Shown: positions 1 through 6,439, counted from the stretch's first letter. The stretch: DNA of 15,345 nt from Actinomycetes bacterium (GCA_025964635.1 JAOPYP010000001.1:1-15345), one strand, 5' to 3'. The notes: a model not told the origin generated them from the letters alone. Numbers and translations are program-made.

Positions 1-2
1 AC

Positions 3-107
3 ATCCTGTCGGTCTTCGCCGTCCACGGCGGCACCCTCACCGAGCTGCCCAGCTCACCGACACCCCTGCCCGCCGGGGGCTCCCCCGCCGGGATCGTCAC
101 CATCTAG
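3..107 (+). CDS. C-terminal end of a beta-propeller (lactonase/YncE-like) protein, partial
   Basis: An open frame enters from the left edge and ends at TAG 105-107, giving about 34 residues. The segment runs through ILSVFAVHGGTLTELPSSP and closes with a Gly/Pro-rich stretch ending AGIVTI. The 'xxVFxVxGGTLTxLPxSPxPLPAGxSPAGI' pattern is what I know from the last blade of lactonase-type seven-bladed beta-propellers, often secreted in actinobacteria. Only the last strand or two are visible, so neither substrate nor localisation can be read. A strong hairpin starts 16 bases after the stop, consistent with this being a true gene end. Family assignment is by pattern recognition on a short fragment. 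Confidence 0.55.
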   Translation: MLSVFAVHGGTLTELPSSPTPLPAGGSPAGIVTI

Positions 108-122
108 ACCCATCCAGCCCGG

Positions 123-157
123 TGTCCCTGGCCCGCCCGAACGGCGGGGCAGGGACA
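123..157 (+). terminator. Strong stem-loop terminator after the propeller gene
   Basis: Arms TGTCCCTGGCCCGCC (123-137) and GGCGGGGCAGGGACA (143-157) pair over 15 positions with one mismatch around a 5-base loop. A second, smaller hairpin follows at once (CCCCG 159-163 with CGGGG 170-174). There is no clear U-tract, which is usual for high-GC actinobacterial terminators. It would isolate the propeller gene from the sigma factor downstream. Confidence 0.75.
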
Positions 158-287
158 TCCCCGTCCCTGCGGGGGGGTCCAGGCATCGTGCTCGCGCAGG
201 TAGCGGATGAGGCAGCGCCCGGTCTTACCCCGGGCTTCCGGCTTCCGCGGTGAAGGGCAGGGCCCCAGCTTCCGTAGGATCAGGATC

Positions 288-956
288 ATGGCGCCCGCTG
301 ATCCCACCGCCGACGGGATCTCCCCGGCCCCGCGGTTCGATCCCGACTCCGACCAGTGGGTCCGGGTGCTCAGCGGCTCTGGGCCGCAGCGGGAGGCGGC
401 CCTCGCGCGCCTGCACGGCCTGCTGCTGCGGATCGCGAGCGGCGAGTTGCAGCGGCGTGGCGGCCAGTTCCGCATTACCGGCCCTGAGCTCGATGACCTC
501 GCGTATCAGGCCGCCGCCGATGCCCTCCTGGCCATCGTCGTCAAGCTGAGCCAATTCCGGGGCGAGAGCAAGTTCACGACCTGGGCTTACAAATTCGTTA
601 TCTTCGAGGTATCAGCCAAAATCGGGCGGCATTTCTGGAACAACCCGGCTGTCCGGATGGACGCGGAGGACTGGGAGCGGCTGCCCGACCGGCTCGGGCT
701 CGACCCGGCACGGGAAACAGAGCGGCGGGAACTGGCCGGCGAGGTGCGCCGGGCGGTGGACGAGCACCTCACCCCGCGGCAGCGGCAGGTCTTCGTGGCG
801 ATCGTGCTGAATGGCGTGCCTATGGATGCCCTGGTCACCGAGCTCGGCTCGTCCCGGAACGCGATCTACAAGACAATGTTCGACGCGAGAAGTAAACTCC
901 GGGACGTCCTTGCCGCTAAGGGGTACCTGAACGTTCAGACTTCGAGGCATTCATGA
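288..956 (+). CDS. ECF-like sigma-70 family RNA polymerase sigma factor
   Basis: This 222-residue protein would direct RNA polymerase to a small regulon. Region 2 spans about residues 67-115, with the DNA-melting/-10 recognition segment near 90-110 (FRGESKFTTWAYKFVIFEVS). Region 4 spans about 158-211 (LTPRQRQVFVAIVLNGVPMDALVTELG then SSRNAIYKTMFDARSKLR), the -35 helix-turn-helix. Regions 1 and 3 are absent, as in ECF (group 4) sigmas. The ATG at 288 is preferred because AGGA at 276-279 is 8 bases upstream; the frame is open back to an ATG at 207, which lacks a good SD and would add an Arg/Pro-rich tail. The stop overlaps the next ATG (ATGA), so the two genes are translationally coupled. I cannot assign an ECF subgroup or target promoter. 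Confidence 0.88.
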   Translation: MAPADPTADGISPAPRFDPDSDQWVRVLSGSGPQREAALARLHGLLLRIASGELQRRGGQFRITGPELDDLAYQAAADALLAIVVKLSQFRGESKFTTWAYKFVIFEVSAKIGRHFWNNPAVRMDAEDWERLPDRLGLDPARETERRELAGEVRRAVDEHLTPRQRQVFVAIVLNGVPMDALVTELGSSRNAIYKTMFDARSKLRDVLAAKGYLNVQTSRHS

Positions 957-1174
957 ACGGCTGGACCGCTCTCGACCGCTTCCTGCGGACCGACCCGCGC
1001 GATGTGGGATGCGCTGAGGCGATGGAACTGCTGCACGTATACGCCGAACTGGCGGCCGCCGGCGCCCCGGCGGCGGAACGCTACCCGGGCATCGCAGCAC
1101 ATCTGGCCGCGTGCGGACCGTGTGGCGAGGACTTCGACGGCCTGCTCGCCGCAGTGCGGAGCCCGGCGGAATGA
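953..1174 (+). CDS. Small ZAS-type zinc-finger protein, putative anti-sigma factor
   Basis: This is a 73-residue protein whose ATG overlaps the sigma stop codon. It carries HLAAC-GPC at residues 50-57, the H-x3-C-x2-C signature of zinc-associated anti-sigma (ZAS/zf-HC2) domains. An upstream Cys (C20, in GCAEAMELLHVYAEL) occupies the usual first-ligand position of that fold. Known ZAS proteins bind their cognate sigma between regions 2 and 4 and release it on a redox or other signal. This one has no transmembrane segment or extracytoplasmic domain, so it would be a minimal soluble anti-sigma. Sigma binding is inferred from the motif and the coupled position. Confidence 0.72.
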   Translation: MNGWTALDRFLRTDPRDVGCAEAMELLHVYAELAAAGAPAAERYPGIAAHLAACGPCGEDFDGLLAAVRSPAE

Positions 1175-1307
1175 GACCGGCCGGGATCGCCACCCCGCCC
1201 CGCTAGCCGTCGCTATCCCCGCGCTCCCCGAACCCGGTCGCGGGTGATGACCGGCTTCCCGCGGTCAGGGTGCGTGTCGAGAGAACGCTCACAATCAGCA
1301 AGTGTTG

Positions 1308-1313
1308 TATGAT
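1308..1313 (+). promoter_or_regulatory. Possible -10 element upstream of the ClC gene
   Basis: TATGAT lies in a locally AT-rich island (about 1288-1325) inside otherwise GC-rich DNA, roughly 110 bases before the ClC start. No convincing -35 is seen 16-18 bases upstream. A transcript starting near 1320 would carry a leader of about 100 bases containing the hairpin at 1368-1386. This is the only promoter-like sequence I see in the 246-base gap at 1175-1420. That gap also holds a weak GC stem (CCCGCG 1218-1223 with CGCGGG 1239-1244) that could end the sigma operon. Confidence 0.35.
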
Positions 1314-1367
1314 GCAATTGTTCTGAGGACAGTCATTGGCCTCCCGGGCAAACCCAGCGTCGCAGTT

Positions 1368-1386
1368 TCCGCCCGGTCCGGGCGGA
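1368..1386 (+). repeat. Perfect inverted repeat in the ClC 5' leader
   Basis: TCCGCCCGG and CCGGGCGGA form 9-base arms around a single T. In RNA this folds as a tight GC hairpin 34 bases before the ClC start codon, upstream of the AGGGGGG ribosome-binding site (1410-1416). It could be an mRNA structure, a protein-binding palindrome, or chance in high-GC sequence. Confidence 0.45.
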
Positions 1387-1420
1387 GGCTGGAGCAGCTC
1401 AGCGCCGCGGCAGGGGGGCG

Positions 1421-3445
1421 ATGATGACCGGCGATGCATCGGGCGGGCCAGCTGCGGGACCGTCATGGCGCGCACGGGCCGGCGGCTGGATCCGGGGCAC
1501 CCGGTCCGGGCTGTTCGGCATCGCCGTCGTCGTGGGACTTGCGTCCGGGCTGGGTGCAGTGGTGTTCCGGTACCTGGTCTACTTCTTCACCTGGCTGGCC
1601 ACCGGGCATGTCCAGTTCGGCCAGCAGGGGTACGTGGGCAGTAGTCACCTCCCCTGGCTCGGGCTGGGGTTCTTCGTGGTGATCCCGGTCATCGGCGGCC
1701 TCCTCTACGGCCCGCTGATCTACCGGTACGCCCGCGAAGCTCGCGGGCACGGGGTGCCGGAGGTGATGCTGGCCGTCGCGGAGAACGGCGGCCGGATCCG
1801 GCCGCAGGTCAGCGCGGTCAAAGCGCTCGCCTCGGCCATGTGCATCGGCGTGGGCGGGTCGGTGGGCCGGGAAGGCCCGATTGTCCAGATCGGCTCGGCT
1901 CTCGCCTCCGGCCTGGGCCAGTGGATCCGCATGCCGGAGAACAGGCTCCGGATCCTGGTCGCCTGCGGGGCGGCGGGCGGCATCTCGGCGACCTTCAACG
2001 CCCCCATTACCGGCGTCTTCTTCGGCGTTGAGATCATCCTGCGCGAGTTCTCGGTGGACTCGCTGTTCACGGTGATGCTGTCGGCGATGCTCGCCGACGC
2101 GGTCGCCATACCCTTCCTCGGCAACCGGCCCTTCCTCTCCGCGTTCCCGGCCGGTATCGACCTGCACAGCCCCGGCAACTATCTCCTGGTCGCGGTGCTC
2201 GCGGTGGTCGCTGCCCTCATCGGCCTGCTGTTCAAGACCGTCGTGTACAAGATGGAAGACCTGTGGGACGCCGCGTGGAAGAACCGCCCGGAGTGGGCCC
2301 GGCCCGCGGTGGGCGGGATCGCCCTCGGGGTTCTCCTCCTGGCCCTGCCGCAGATGTACGGCGTCGGGTACCCGGTCATGGACAAGGCCATCGCCGGCAA
2401 CTACGTCCTGTGGTTCCTCATCGTGCTGGCCGCCGGGAAGATCATCGCGTGCAGCCTGACCCTGGGCATCGGCGGATCCGGCGGGGTGTTCGCGCCCTCG
2501 CTGTTCATCGGCCTGACCTCCGGCATGGCGTTCGGCGAGATCGCCGACCACGTGTTCGGCCCGGGCGCTGGCCAGCCCGCGCTCTACGCGGTCGTGGCCA
2601 TGGGAGCGGTGTTCACCGCCGCGGCCCGGGCCCCGCTCACTTCTCTGGCGAGCGTCGTGGAGCTCACGGGCGACTTCACCCTGACGCTGCCGGTCATGCT
2701 CGCGGTGGCCATCGCCTCCACCGTCTCCCGGATGCTCAGCTACGGCACGATTTACACGGCCAAGCTGCTGCGCCGCGGGATCGATGTGGACCGGGCCGCG
2801 CCATGGCGCGCGTTCGGCGACATGAAGGTTCATGAGGCCATGCAGACCCTGGGCGCGCCGCTCGCCGTCTCAGGCGGGCAGCCCGCCGCGGGCGACGGCA
2901 GGGGCCGTGACCTGGGCTCGCTTCCCGGCCCGGTGACCCACGAGGGCGACCCGCAAGTTCTTTTCTCTAACGAGTCCGTGGCCCAGGCCCTGCGCCAGCT
3001 TGAGGTCTACGGGATCGACGGCCTGCCCGTGCTGTCGCCCGACGGCCAGCAGGTTCAGGGCTGGGTCACCAGCACCGGCCTGCTCCGTGCGGTAGCCCAC
3101 CGGATCGACGTTTCCGCCCAGCAGGCACCGGAGGGGGAACTCGCGGCCGAGTGGGCGCTCGCCGACCCGCAGTCGGCCCTGCGTGAGCCGCCCACCCCGC
3201 TGCCCGGCTACCAGGTCCTCGAAATCACCATCCCCGGCGATTCACCAGCCGCTGGCCAGGCGCTCGGTTCCCTGACCTGGCCGGCTGGCTGGACCCCGGT
3301 CTCGGTGACGCATCACAGGCAGCTCGGCAATCCCGACCCGGAGCTCATTCTCAGCCCCGGGGACCGCATCAACCTGCTCGTGCCCAGTCCACCGCGGCTA
3401 GCCACGGCCGTGGACGGCCAGGCAGGCGAGGACGCCCAGGCCTAG
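1421..3445 (+). CDS. ClC-family chloride channel/transporter with CBS and RCK_C-like tail
   Basis: This 674-residue integral membrane protein of the ClC family moves Cl- (or another anion) across the cytoplasmic membrane. Hallmarks are GHGVPEV (109-115, the GSGIP filter position with His for Ser), GREGP (149-153, gating Glu E151), FNAPITGVFFGVE (192-204, E204 at the position of the exchangers' internal proton Glu), GGVFAP (354-359) and a Tyr at 445 on the last membrane helix. Both glutamates are retained, which fits an H+/anion exchanger, although the filter Ser is replaced. About ten hydrophobic segments lie between residues 30 and 440. The cytoplasmic tail holds one clear CBS motif (about 510-560) and an RCK_C/TrkA-C-like domain (about 595-656, ending LSPGDRINLLVP), suggesting ligand gating. 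ATG 1421 follows AGGGGGG; ATG 1424 is the alternative. It ends convergently with the lacI-type gene. Confidence 0.9.
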   Translation: MMTGDASGGPAAGPSWRARAGGWIRGTRSGLFGIAVVVGLASGLGAVVFRYLVYFFTWLATGHVQFGQQGYVGSSHLPWLGLGFFVVIPVIGGLLYGPLIYRYAREARGHGVPEVMLAVAENGGRIRPQVSAVKALASAMCIGVGGSVGREGPIVQIGSALASGLGQWIRMPENRLRILVACGAAGGISATFNAPITGVFFGVEIILREFSVDSLFTVMLSAMLADAVAIPFLGNRPFLSAFPAGIDLHSPGNYLLVAVLAVVAALIGLLFKTVVYKMEDLWDAAWKNRPEWARPAVGGIALGVLLLALPQMYGVGYPVMDKAIAGNYVLWFLIVLAAGKIIACSLTLGIGGSGGVFAPSLFIGLTSGMAFGEIADHVFGPGAGQPALYAVVAMGAVFTAAARAPLTSLASVVELTGDFTLTLPVMLAVAIASTVSRMLSYGTIYTAKLLRRGIDVDRAAPWRAFGDMKVHEAMQTLGAPLAVSGGQPAAGDGRGRDLGSLPGPVTHEGDPQVLFSNESVAQALRQLEVYGIDGLPVLSPDGQQVQGWVTSTGLLRAVAHRIDVSAQQAPEGELAAEWALADPQSALREPPTPLPGYQVLEITIPGDSPAAGQALGSLTWPAGWTPVSVTHHRQLGNPDPELILSPGDRINLLVPSPPRLATAVDGQAGEDAQA

Positions 3446-3452
3446 CGCGCCG

Positions 3453-3486
3453 CACCGGCCGGGATTACGCAGGCGGCGGGCCGGTG
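3453..3486. terminator. Inverted repeat between convergent ClC and LacI genes
   Basis: CACCGGCC (3453-3460) and GGCCGGTG (3479-3486) are perfect 8-base arms around an 18-base loop. The element starts 8 bases after the ClC stop and runs into the last codons of the LacI gene, so it could act as a bidirectional terminator for the tail-to-tail pair. There is no U-tract. Confidence 0.45.
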
Positions 3487-4490
3487 GACGACCTGAGGGT
3501 CAGGGAGGTGGGCAGCAGGATCTGCTTGGCCGGGCCATGTCCGCCGCTGCCGAGCTGCTCGAGCAGGAGGCGTGCTGCTTCCTGGCCGATCTCGTATTGC
3601 GGGATGCGGACGGTGGTCAGTGCGGGGCGCCACCACTCCACGAACGGCATGTCGTTGTACCCGACGATAGAGAGGCTGGCCGGGCACGGCCGGCCGGCCT
3701 GCTGGGCGGCGGCGTAGCATCCCAGGGCCATCAGGTCGTTGCCGGCCAGGATCGCGGTGATGGCCGGGACCTCGGCCAGCACGGCCAGCGCAGCCTCCTG
3801 GGCACAGGAAGCGGTCAGCGCCGGGCCATGGCGGAGGACCAGCAGGCCGGGGTCCAGTCCGAGCCGTTCCGCGGAGGAGCGGAATGCTTCGGCCCGGGTC
3901 CGCACGACCGACAGGTTGGGCGGCCCGGTGATGTGGGCGATCACCCGGTGGCCGAGCCCGGCCAGATGGGCCATGGCCGCCTGGACGCCGGCCCGGTCGT
4001 CACTACTGACAGCCGGCAGTCCGGGGTCTCCGGTCTCACGGTTGACCAGGACGACCGGCTCGGCCGCGGCTGTGAGGCGGCCGATGGTCGTTCCGTCCAG
4101 GGTGGCTGAAGCCACGATGTAGCCGTCGCAGCGGCGGCCCTGCAGCGCAGTGACGCGATCACGTTCCCGGCCGGGGTCGTTGCCGGTGTTCGCGACCAGC
4201 GCCACGTAGCCGGCCTCGGCCAGCGCGTCCTCGATGCCCTGGACGACCGGGGGGAAGACGGGGTTGGCGAGATCCGGGACGATGACGCCGATCACTGCGC
4301 TGCGCCGCACCCGCAACTGCCGGGCGACCGGGTCGGCCACATACCCGAGGCGCCTGGCCGCCAGCCGGACCCGCTCCGCGGTGGGAGCCGAGATCCGGCC
4401 TTCGAGGCGCGGGTCGAGCGCCCGCGAGGCGGTGCCGGGGTGCACCCCCGCCAGCTCCGCGACATCCCGGATCGTCGGGCGGCCTGCCAT
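3465..4490 (-). CDS. LacI/GalR-family transcriptional repressor
   Basis: This 341-residue protein starts with a LacI helix-turn-helix (residues 5-24, TIRDVAELAGVHPGTASRAL) and a hinge (about 53-61, DPVARQLRV). The periplasmic-binding-protein-like effector domain follows, from IGVIVPDLANPVFPPVVQGI (68 on) through GYIVAS, LAGNDLMALG (248-257) and SIVGYNDMPFVEW (274-286). Length is typical of the family. The start at 4490 is chosen because the HTH begins right after it; the frame stays open upstream, but that extension is unlike a LacI protein and crosses the operators. No good SD is visible. It is divergent from the CMD gene, and two LacI-type palindromes occupy the gap, so it probably represses both itself and that gene. 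The inducer is unknown; LacI effectors are usually sugars or nucleosides, but no sugar gene is adjacent. Confidence 0.9.
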   Translation of the reverse strand: MAGRPTIRDVAELAGVHPGTASRALDPRLEGRISAPTAERVRLAARRLGYVADPVARQLRVRRSAVIGVIVPDLANPVFPPVVQGIEDALAEAGYVALVANTGNDPGRERDRVTALQGRRCDGYIVASATLDGTTIGRLTAAAEPVVLVNRETGDPGLPAVSSDDRAGVQAAMAHLAGLGHRVIAHITGPPNLSVVRTRAEAFRSSAERLGLDPGLLVLRHGPALTASCAQEAALAVLAEVPAITAILAGNDLMALGCYAAAQQAGRPCPASLSIVGYNDMPFVEWWRPALTTVRIPQYEIGQEAARLLLEQLGSGGHGPAKQILLPTSLTLRSSTGPPPA

Positions 4491-4509
4491 GAGCTGAGGA
4501 TACTGATTG

Positions 4510-4525
4510 TGGCGATCGATTGCCA
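4510..4525. promoter_or_regulatory. LacI-type operator O1 (proximal to the repressor gene)
   Basis: TGGCGATCGATTGCCA differs at one position from the perfect palindrome O2. It has the central CG and even-length symmetry typical of LacI/GalR sites. It lies just downstream of a GATAAT -10-like element on the minus strand and 20 bases before the repressor start codon, so binding would block repressor transcription (autoregulation). Confidence 0.8.
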
Positions 4526-4527
4526 CT

Positions 4528-4533
4528 ATTATC
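4528..4533 (-). promoter_or_regulatory. Predicted -10 of the LacI-family gene
   Basis: On the minus strand this reads GATAAT. A start about 7 bases downstream would fall inside operator O1 and give a leader of about 30 bases. No recognisable -35 is present at 17-19 bases, so the promoter may be weak or depend on another sigma factor. Confidence 0.45.
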
Positions 4534-4542
4534 CGCAGCATC

Positions 4543-4572
4543 TTGACATACCCGGACGAAGCCGAGCAGTAT
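4543..4572 (+). promoter_or_regulatory. Predicted promoter of the CMD/AhpD-like gene
   Basis: A consensus -35 TTGACA (4543-4548) is followed after 18 bases by CAGTAT (4567-4572), a partial -10 match. The predicted start near 4579 falls inside operator O2 (4576-4591), the arrangement expected for a repressor-controlled promoter. Confidence 0.6.
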
Positions 4573-4575
4573 TGG

Positions 4576-4591
4576 TGGCAATCGATTGCCA
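4576..4591. promoter_or_regulatory. LacI-type operator O2 (perfect palindrome)
   Basis: TGGCAATCGATTGCCA is a perfect 16-base palindrome centred on CG. It abuts the ribosome-binding site AGGGAG (4591-4596) of the CMD gene and covers its predicted transcription start. Its centre is 66 bases from that of O1, so both sites could be held by one repressor tetramer or by two dimers. Confidence 0.85.
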
Positions 4592-4601
4592 GGGAGTTCA
4601 G

Positions 4602-5210
4602 ATGCCTCGTATCAGTTACGTTGACCCGAGCACGGTTACCGATCCCGAGCTCGCGGCGCTCCTTGAGGAGTCCCGGACCTACGGCACGCCACGGATCGAG
4701 AGCCAGGCCATCCGGGCGCACGTGCCCGCTGTCCTGCGGACCTTCGCAGCGTCCTGGCAGCAGGTGTTCCGCGAAGGCGTGCTCGATCACCGGATCAAGG
4801 AACTGGCCCGGGTCTATGTCGCGAAGTCCATGGAGTGCGGGTACTGCGCCGGCCAGCGATCGCACATCGCGGCTGCGCAAGGCGCCACCGAGGACGACTA
4901 CGACGACCTCATCGACTTCCGCCGGTCCGATCGCTATGACGATCGTGAGCGCGCGGCGCTCCGCTGGGCTGAGGCGATCGCCTGGGATCCGGGCAGCGCC
5001 GACGACGAGCTCTGGGCGGAACTGCACAAGCACTTCTCCGAGCCTGAACTCGTCGAGCTGGGCTACTTCATCGGCCTCACCATGGGCCAGCAGCGGTTCC
5101 TGAAGACGCTCCAGGTCAAGAACGGCGAGCTCGGCACGGCCAGCCTGGCCGGCCTCGCCCCTGAAGTCGCCCGCCAGCTGCAGGAAGCGGACGCCGGACC
5201 GGCGGTCTGA
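4602..5210 (+). CDS. Carboxymuconolactone decarboxylase (CMD)/AhpD-like protein
   Basis: This is a 202-residue all-helical protein of the CMD/AhpD superfamily. Family members are either decarboxylases of aromatic catabolism or thiol-dependent peroxidase partners. The signature is DHRIKELARVYVAKSMECGYC at about residues 62-82, with E67 eleven residues before C79 and the redox pair C79-x2-C82, as in AhpD. The usual His four residues after the second Cys is replaced by R86, and a His sits at 88, so the proton-relay geometry may differ. A second helical part continues with RERAALRWAEAIA and LVELGYFIGLTMGQQRF. ATG 4602 is chosen because AGGGAG sits 5 bases before it; longer readings would run through the operator. 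Repression by the divergent LacI protein is inferred. The physiological substrate is unknown. Confidence 0.85.
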   Translation: MPRISYVDPSTVTDPELAALLEESRTYGTPRIESQAIRAHVPAVLRTFAASWQQVFREGVLDHRIKELARVYVAKSMECGYCAGQRSHIAAAQGATEDDYDDLIDFRRSDRYDDRERAALRWAEAIAWDPGSADDELWAELHKHFSEPELVELGYFIGLTMGQQRFLKTLQVKNGELGTASLAGLAPEVARQLQEADAGPAV

Positions 5211-5223
5211 TCTGCAGCCAGCG

Positions 5224-5258
5224 CTCTGACCCCTCGCCCGGCTGGCCGCCTGTCAGAG
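5224..5258 (+). terminator. Inverted repeat after the CMD gene
   Basis: CTCTGAC (5224-5230) and GTCAGAG (5252-5258) are perfect 7-base arms around a 21-base loop that itself can form a small GC stem. It begins 14 bases after the CMD stop, fitting a terminator. A regulatory palindrome for the next gene is the alternative. Confidence 0.45.
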
Positions 5259-5312
5259 GCACTGACTAGCGTCGTCCCCAGCGGGCAGCCGAGGTACGAG
5301 GGAGATGTTGCG

Positions 5313-5405
5313 ATGACGACGCTGGATTCCCGATCCACGCCCCGGTGGCCGGCCGCAGGCAGCCCCGGCACACCGGGGGCGCCTGCGGTGGTCGGCCGGC
5401 CCTGA
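5313..5405 (+). CDS. Possible 30-codon leader peptide (or frameshifted true start of the hydrolase)
   Basis: ATG 5313 has the best ribosome-binding site of this region: AGGGAG at 5299-5304, 8 bases upstream. The frame gives 30 residues beginning MTTLDSRSTPRWPAAG and stops at TGA 5403-5405. The hydrolase frame (one base different) has only weakly supported GTG starts at 5345 and 5411. Either this is a translated leader whose stop lies 5 bases before GTG 5411, which would allow reinitiation, or a one-base deletion has separated the original start from the hydrolase. The peptide resembles nothing I recognise. Confidence 0.4.
   Translation: MTTLDSRSTPRWPAAGSPGTPGAPAVVGRP
5347..5401 (+). promoter_or_regulatory. 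Large nested hairpin just before the hydrolase start
   Basis: Three stacked stems share one axis. The inner pair is CCCCGG 5363-5368 with CCGGGG 5373-5378 (CACA loop). The middle pair is CCGCAGGC 5353-5360 with GCCTGCGG 5381-5388. The outer pair is GGCCGG 5347-5352 with CCGGCC 5396-5401, with a 7-base bulge on the right side. About 20 base pairs in total lie within the leader ORF and end 9 bases before GTG 5411. In mRNA it could mask or gate translation of the hydrolase. Its composition is also compatible with a terminator/attenuator, though no U-tract follows. Confidence 0.5.
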
Positions 5406-5410
5406 TCAGC

Positions 5411-6439
5411 GTGCCCCCTCTGGACGGCACCGTCCCCGGCGTGGCCGCCGGCGGCACGCAGAGTCCGCCCCGCCGGGACCGCCGGGCCGTTCGCGTGGTG
5501 CGGCGGCTGCTCCTGTGGCTCGCTGCCGCCGTGCTGGCGCTGACGGCCGCGAGCCTGATTTACAACGCGGCGACCAGCGGCTACGCGAGCCCCCCGGCGG
5601 GCCTGAGGTTCGCCCGGACCGGGAACATCCAGACCCGCTACCGGGCGTGGGGCACGACAGGCAGCCCCGTCGTGCTGGTACCCGGGGCTTTCGAGACCGC
5701 CGATACCTTCGCCGCGCTCGGCGCGCAGCTGGGAACCGATCACCGGGTGTTTGCGCTTGACCTGACGGGGACCGGCTACAGCCAGGCCAGACCCCCGTTC
5801 ACCGTCGCGCATGACGCCGCGCAGGTTCTGGCCTTCATCCAGGCCATGGGCCTGACCGGCCGCAACGCTCCTATCGTGGTCGGCCATTCCAGCGGCGCAG
5901 CTGTCGCCGGCCTCGCAGCCCTGGACGGCGGACCGCGCATCGCCGGCGTCATGTTCCTGGACGGCGACGCCAGGCCACTGGCCGTCCCGTCGTTCGCGCC
6001 TTACCTGATCATCGGCCCCTACCGGACCACGCTGTTCCGGCTCGGGCTGAGCCTGGACTGGGTGATCCGCTCCATCTACAACTCACAGTGCGGCCCGCTG
6101 TGCCCCCCGCTCAGCCAGGCCGGCGCCGAGGTGTGGCGCCGCCCGCTGCAGCAACCCGGTGCCGAGAGTGCGCTCTGGGCCACCCTGCGGACAGGCATCC
6201 CGAGCCTCACCCAGGCCCAGCTCAGCAGGCTGCGCACCAATCCGGCGCCCAAGAGCGTGGTGTTCGGTGCTGATGACCCGCAGTACAGCACGGCAGCGCC
6301 CGCCCAGGTCGCGGCCAGGATCGGGGCCCCGCATCCGATCATCGTTCCGGGCCGCCACCTCACGATGATCTCCTCACCGCGCCAGGTCGCCGCCGCGATC
6401 CGCGTCCTCAGCCACCGGGCGGCAGCCGCAGCCAACTAA
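5411..6439 (+). CDS. Membrane-anchored alpha/beta hydrolase
   Basis: From GTG 5411 the protein is 342 residues. An Arg-rich stretch (about 20-32) precedes one hydrophobic helix (about 33-51, LLLWLAAAVLALTAASLIY), so the catalytic domain is probably anchored outside the membrane. The fold shows an oxyanion-side LVPGAFE (89-95), DLTGTGYS after the third strand, the nucleophile elbow VGHSSG (S160), an acid in FGADDP (D288 or D289) and the catalytic His in PGRHLT (H316). Two Cys (about 227 and 231) in the cap could form a disulphide. Ester or lactone hydrolysis is expected; the substrate is unknown. The start is uncertain: GTG 5345 is in frame but lies at the foot of the hairpin, and a well-placed SD/ATG at 5313 is in a different frame. 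Confidence 0.82.
   Translation: MPPLDGTVPGVAAGGTQSPPRRDRRAVRVVRRLLLWLAAAVLALTAASLIYNAATSGYASPPAGLRFARTGNIQTRYRAWGTTGSPVVLVPGAFETADTFAALGAQLGTDHRVFALDLTGTGYSQARPPFTVAHDAAQVLAFIQAMGLTGRNAPIVVGHSSGAAVAGLAALDGGPRIAGVMFLDGDARPLAVPSFAPYLIIGPYRTTLFRLGLSLDWVIRSIYNSQCGPLCPPLSQAGAEVWRRPLQQPGAESALWATLRTGIPSLTQAQLSRLRTNPAPKSVVFGADDPQYSTAAPAQVAARIGAPHPIIVPGRHLTMISSPRQVAAAIRVLSHRAAAAAN

Noticed and set aside
1463..2833. Long 456-codon open frame on the minus strand inside the ClC gene
   Set aside because: It is antisense to a clear ClC protein, is rich in His/Asp/Arg/Gly as expected for a shadow of high-GC codons, and shows no domain.
4972..4983. AGGCGATCGCCT palindrome within the CMD gene as a third LacI operator
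   Set aside because: It shares only the GGCGATCG part with O1, lacks the TTGCCA half, and GC-rich palindromes of this kind arise easily in coding DNA.
4491..5033. N-terminal extension of the LacI-family protein up to 5033
   Set aside because: The extension is antisense to the CMD gene and runs through both operators; LacI proteins begin with the HTH found right after 4490.
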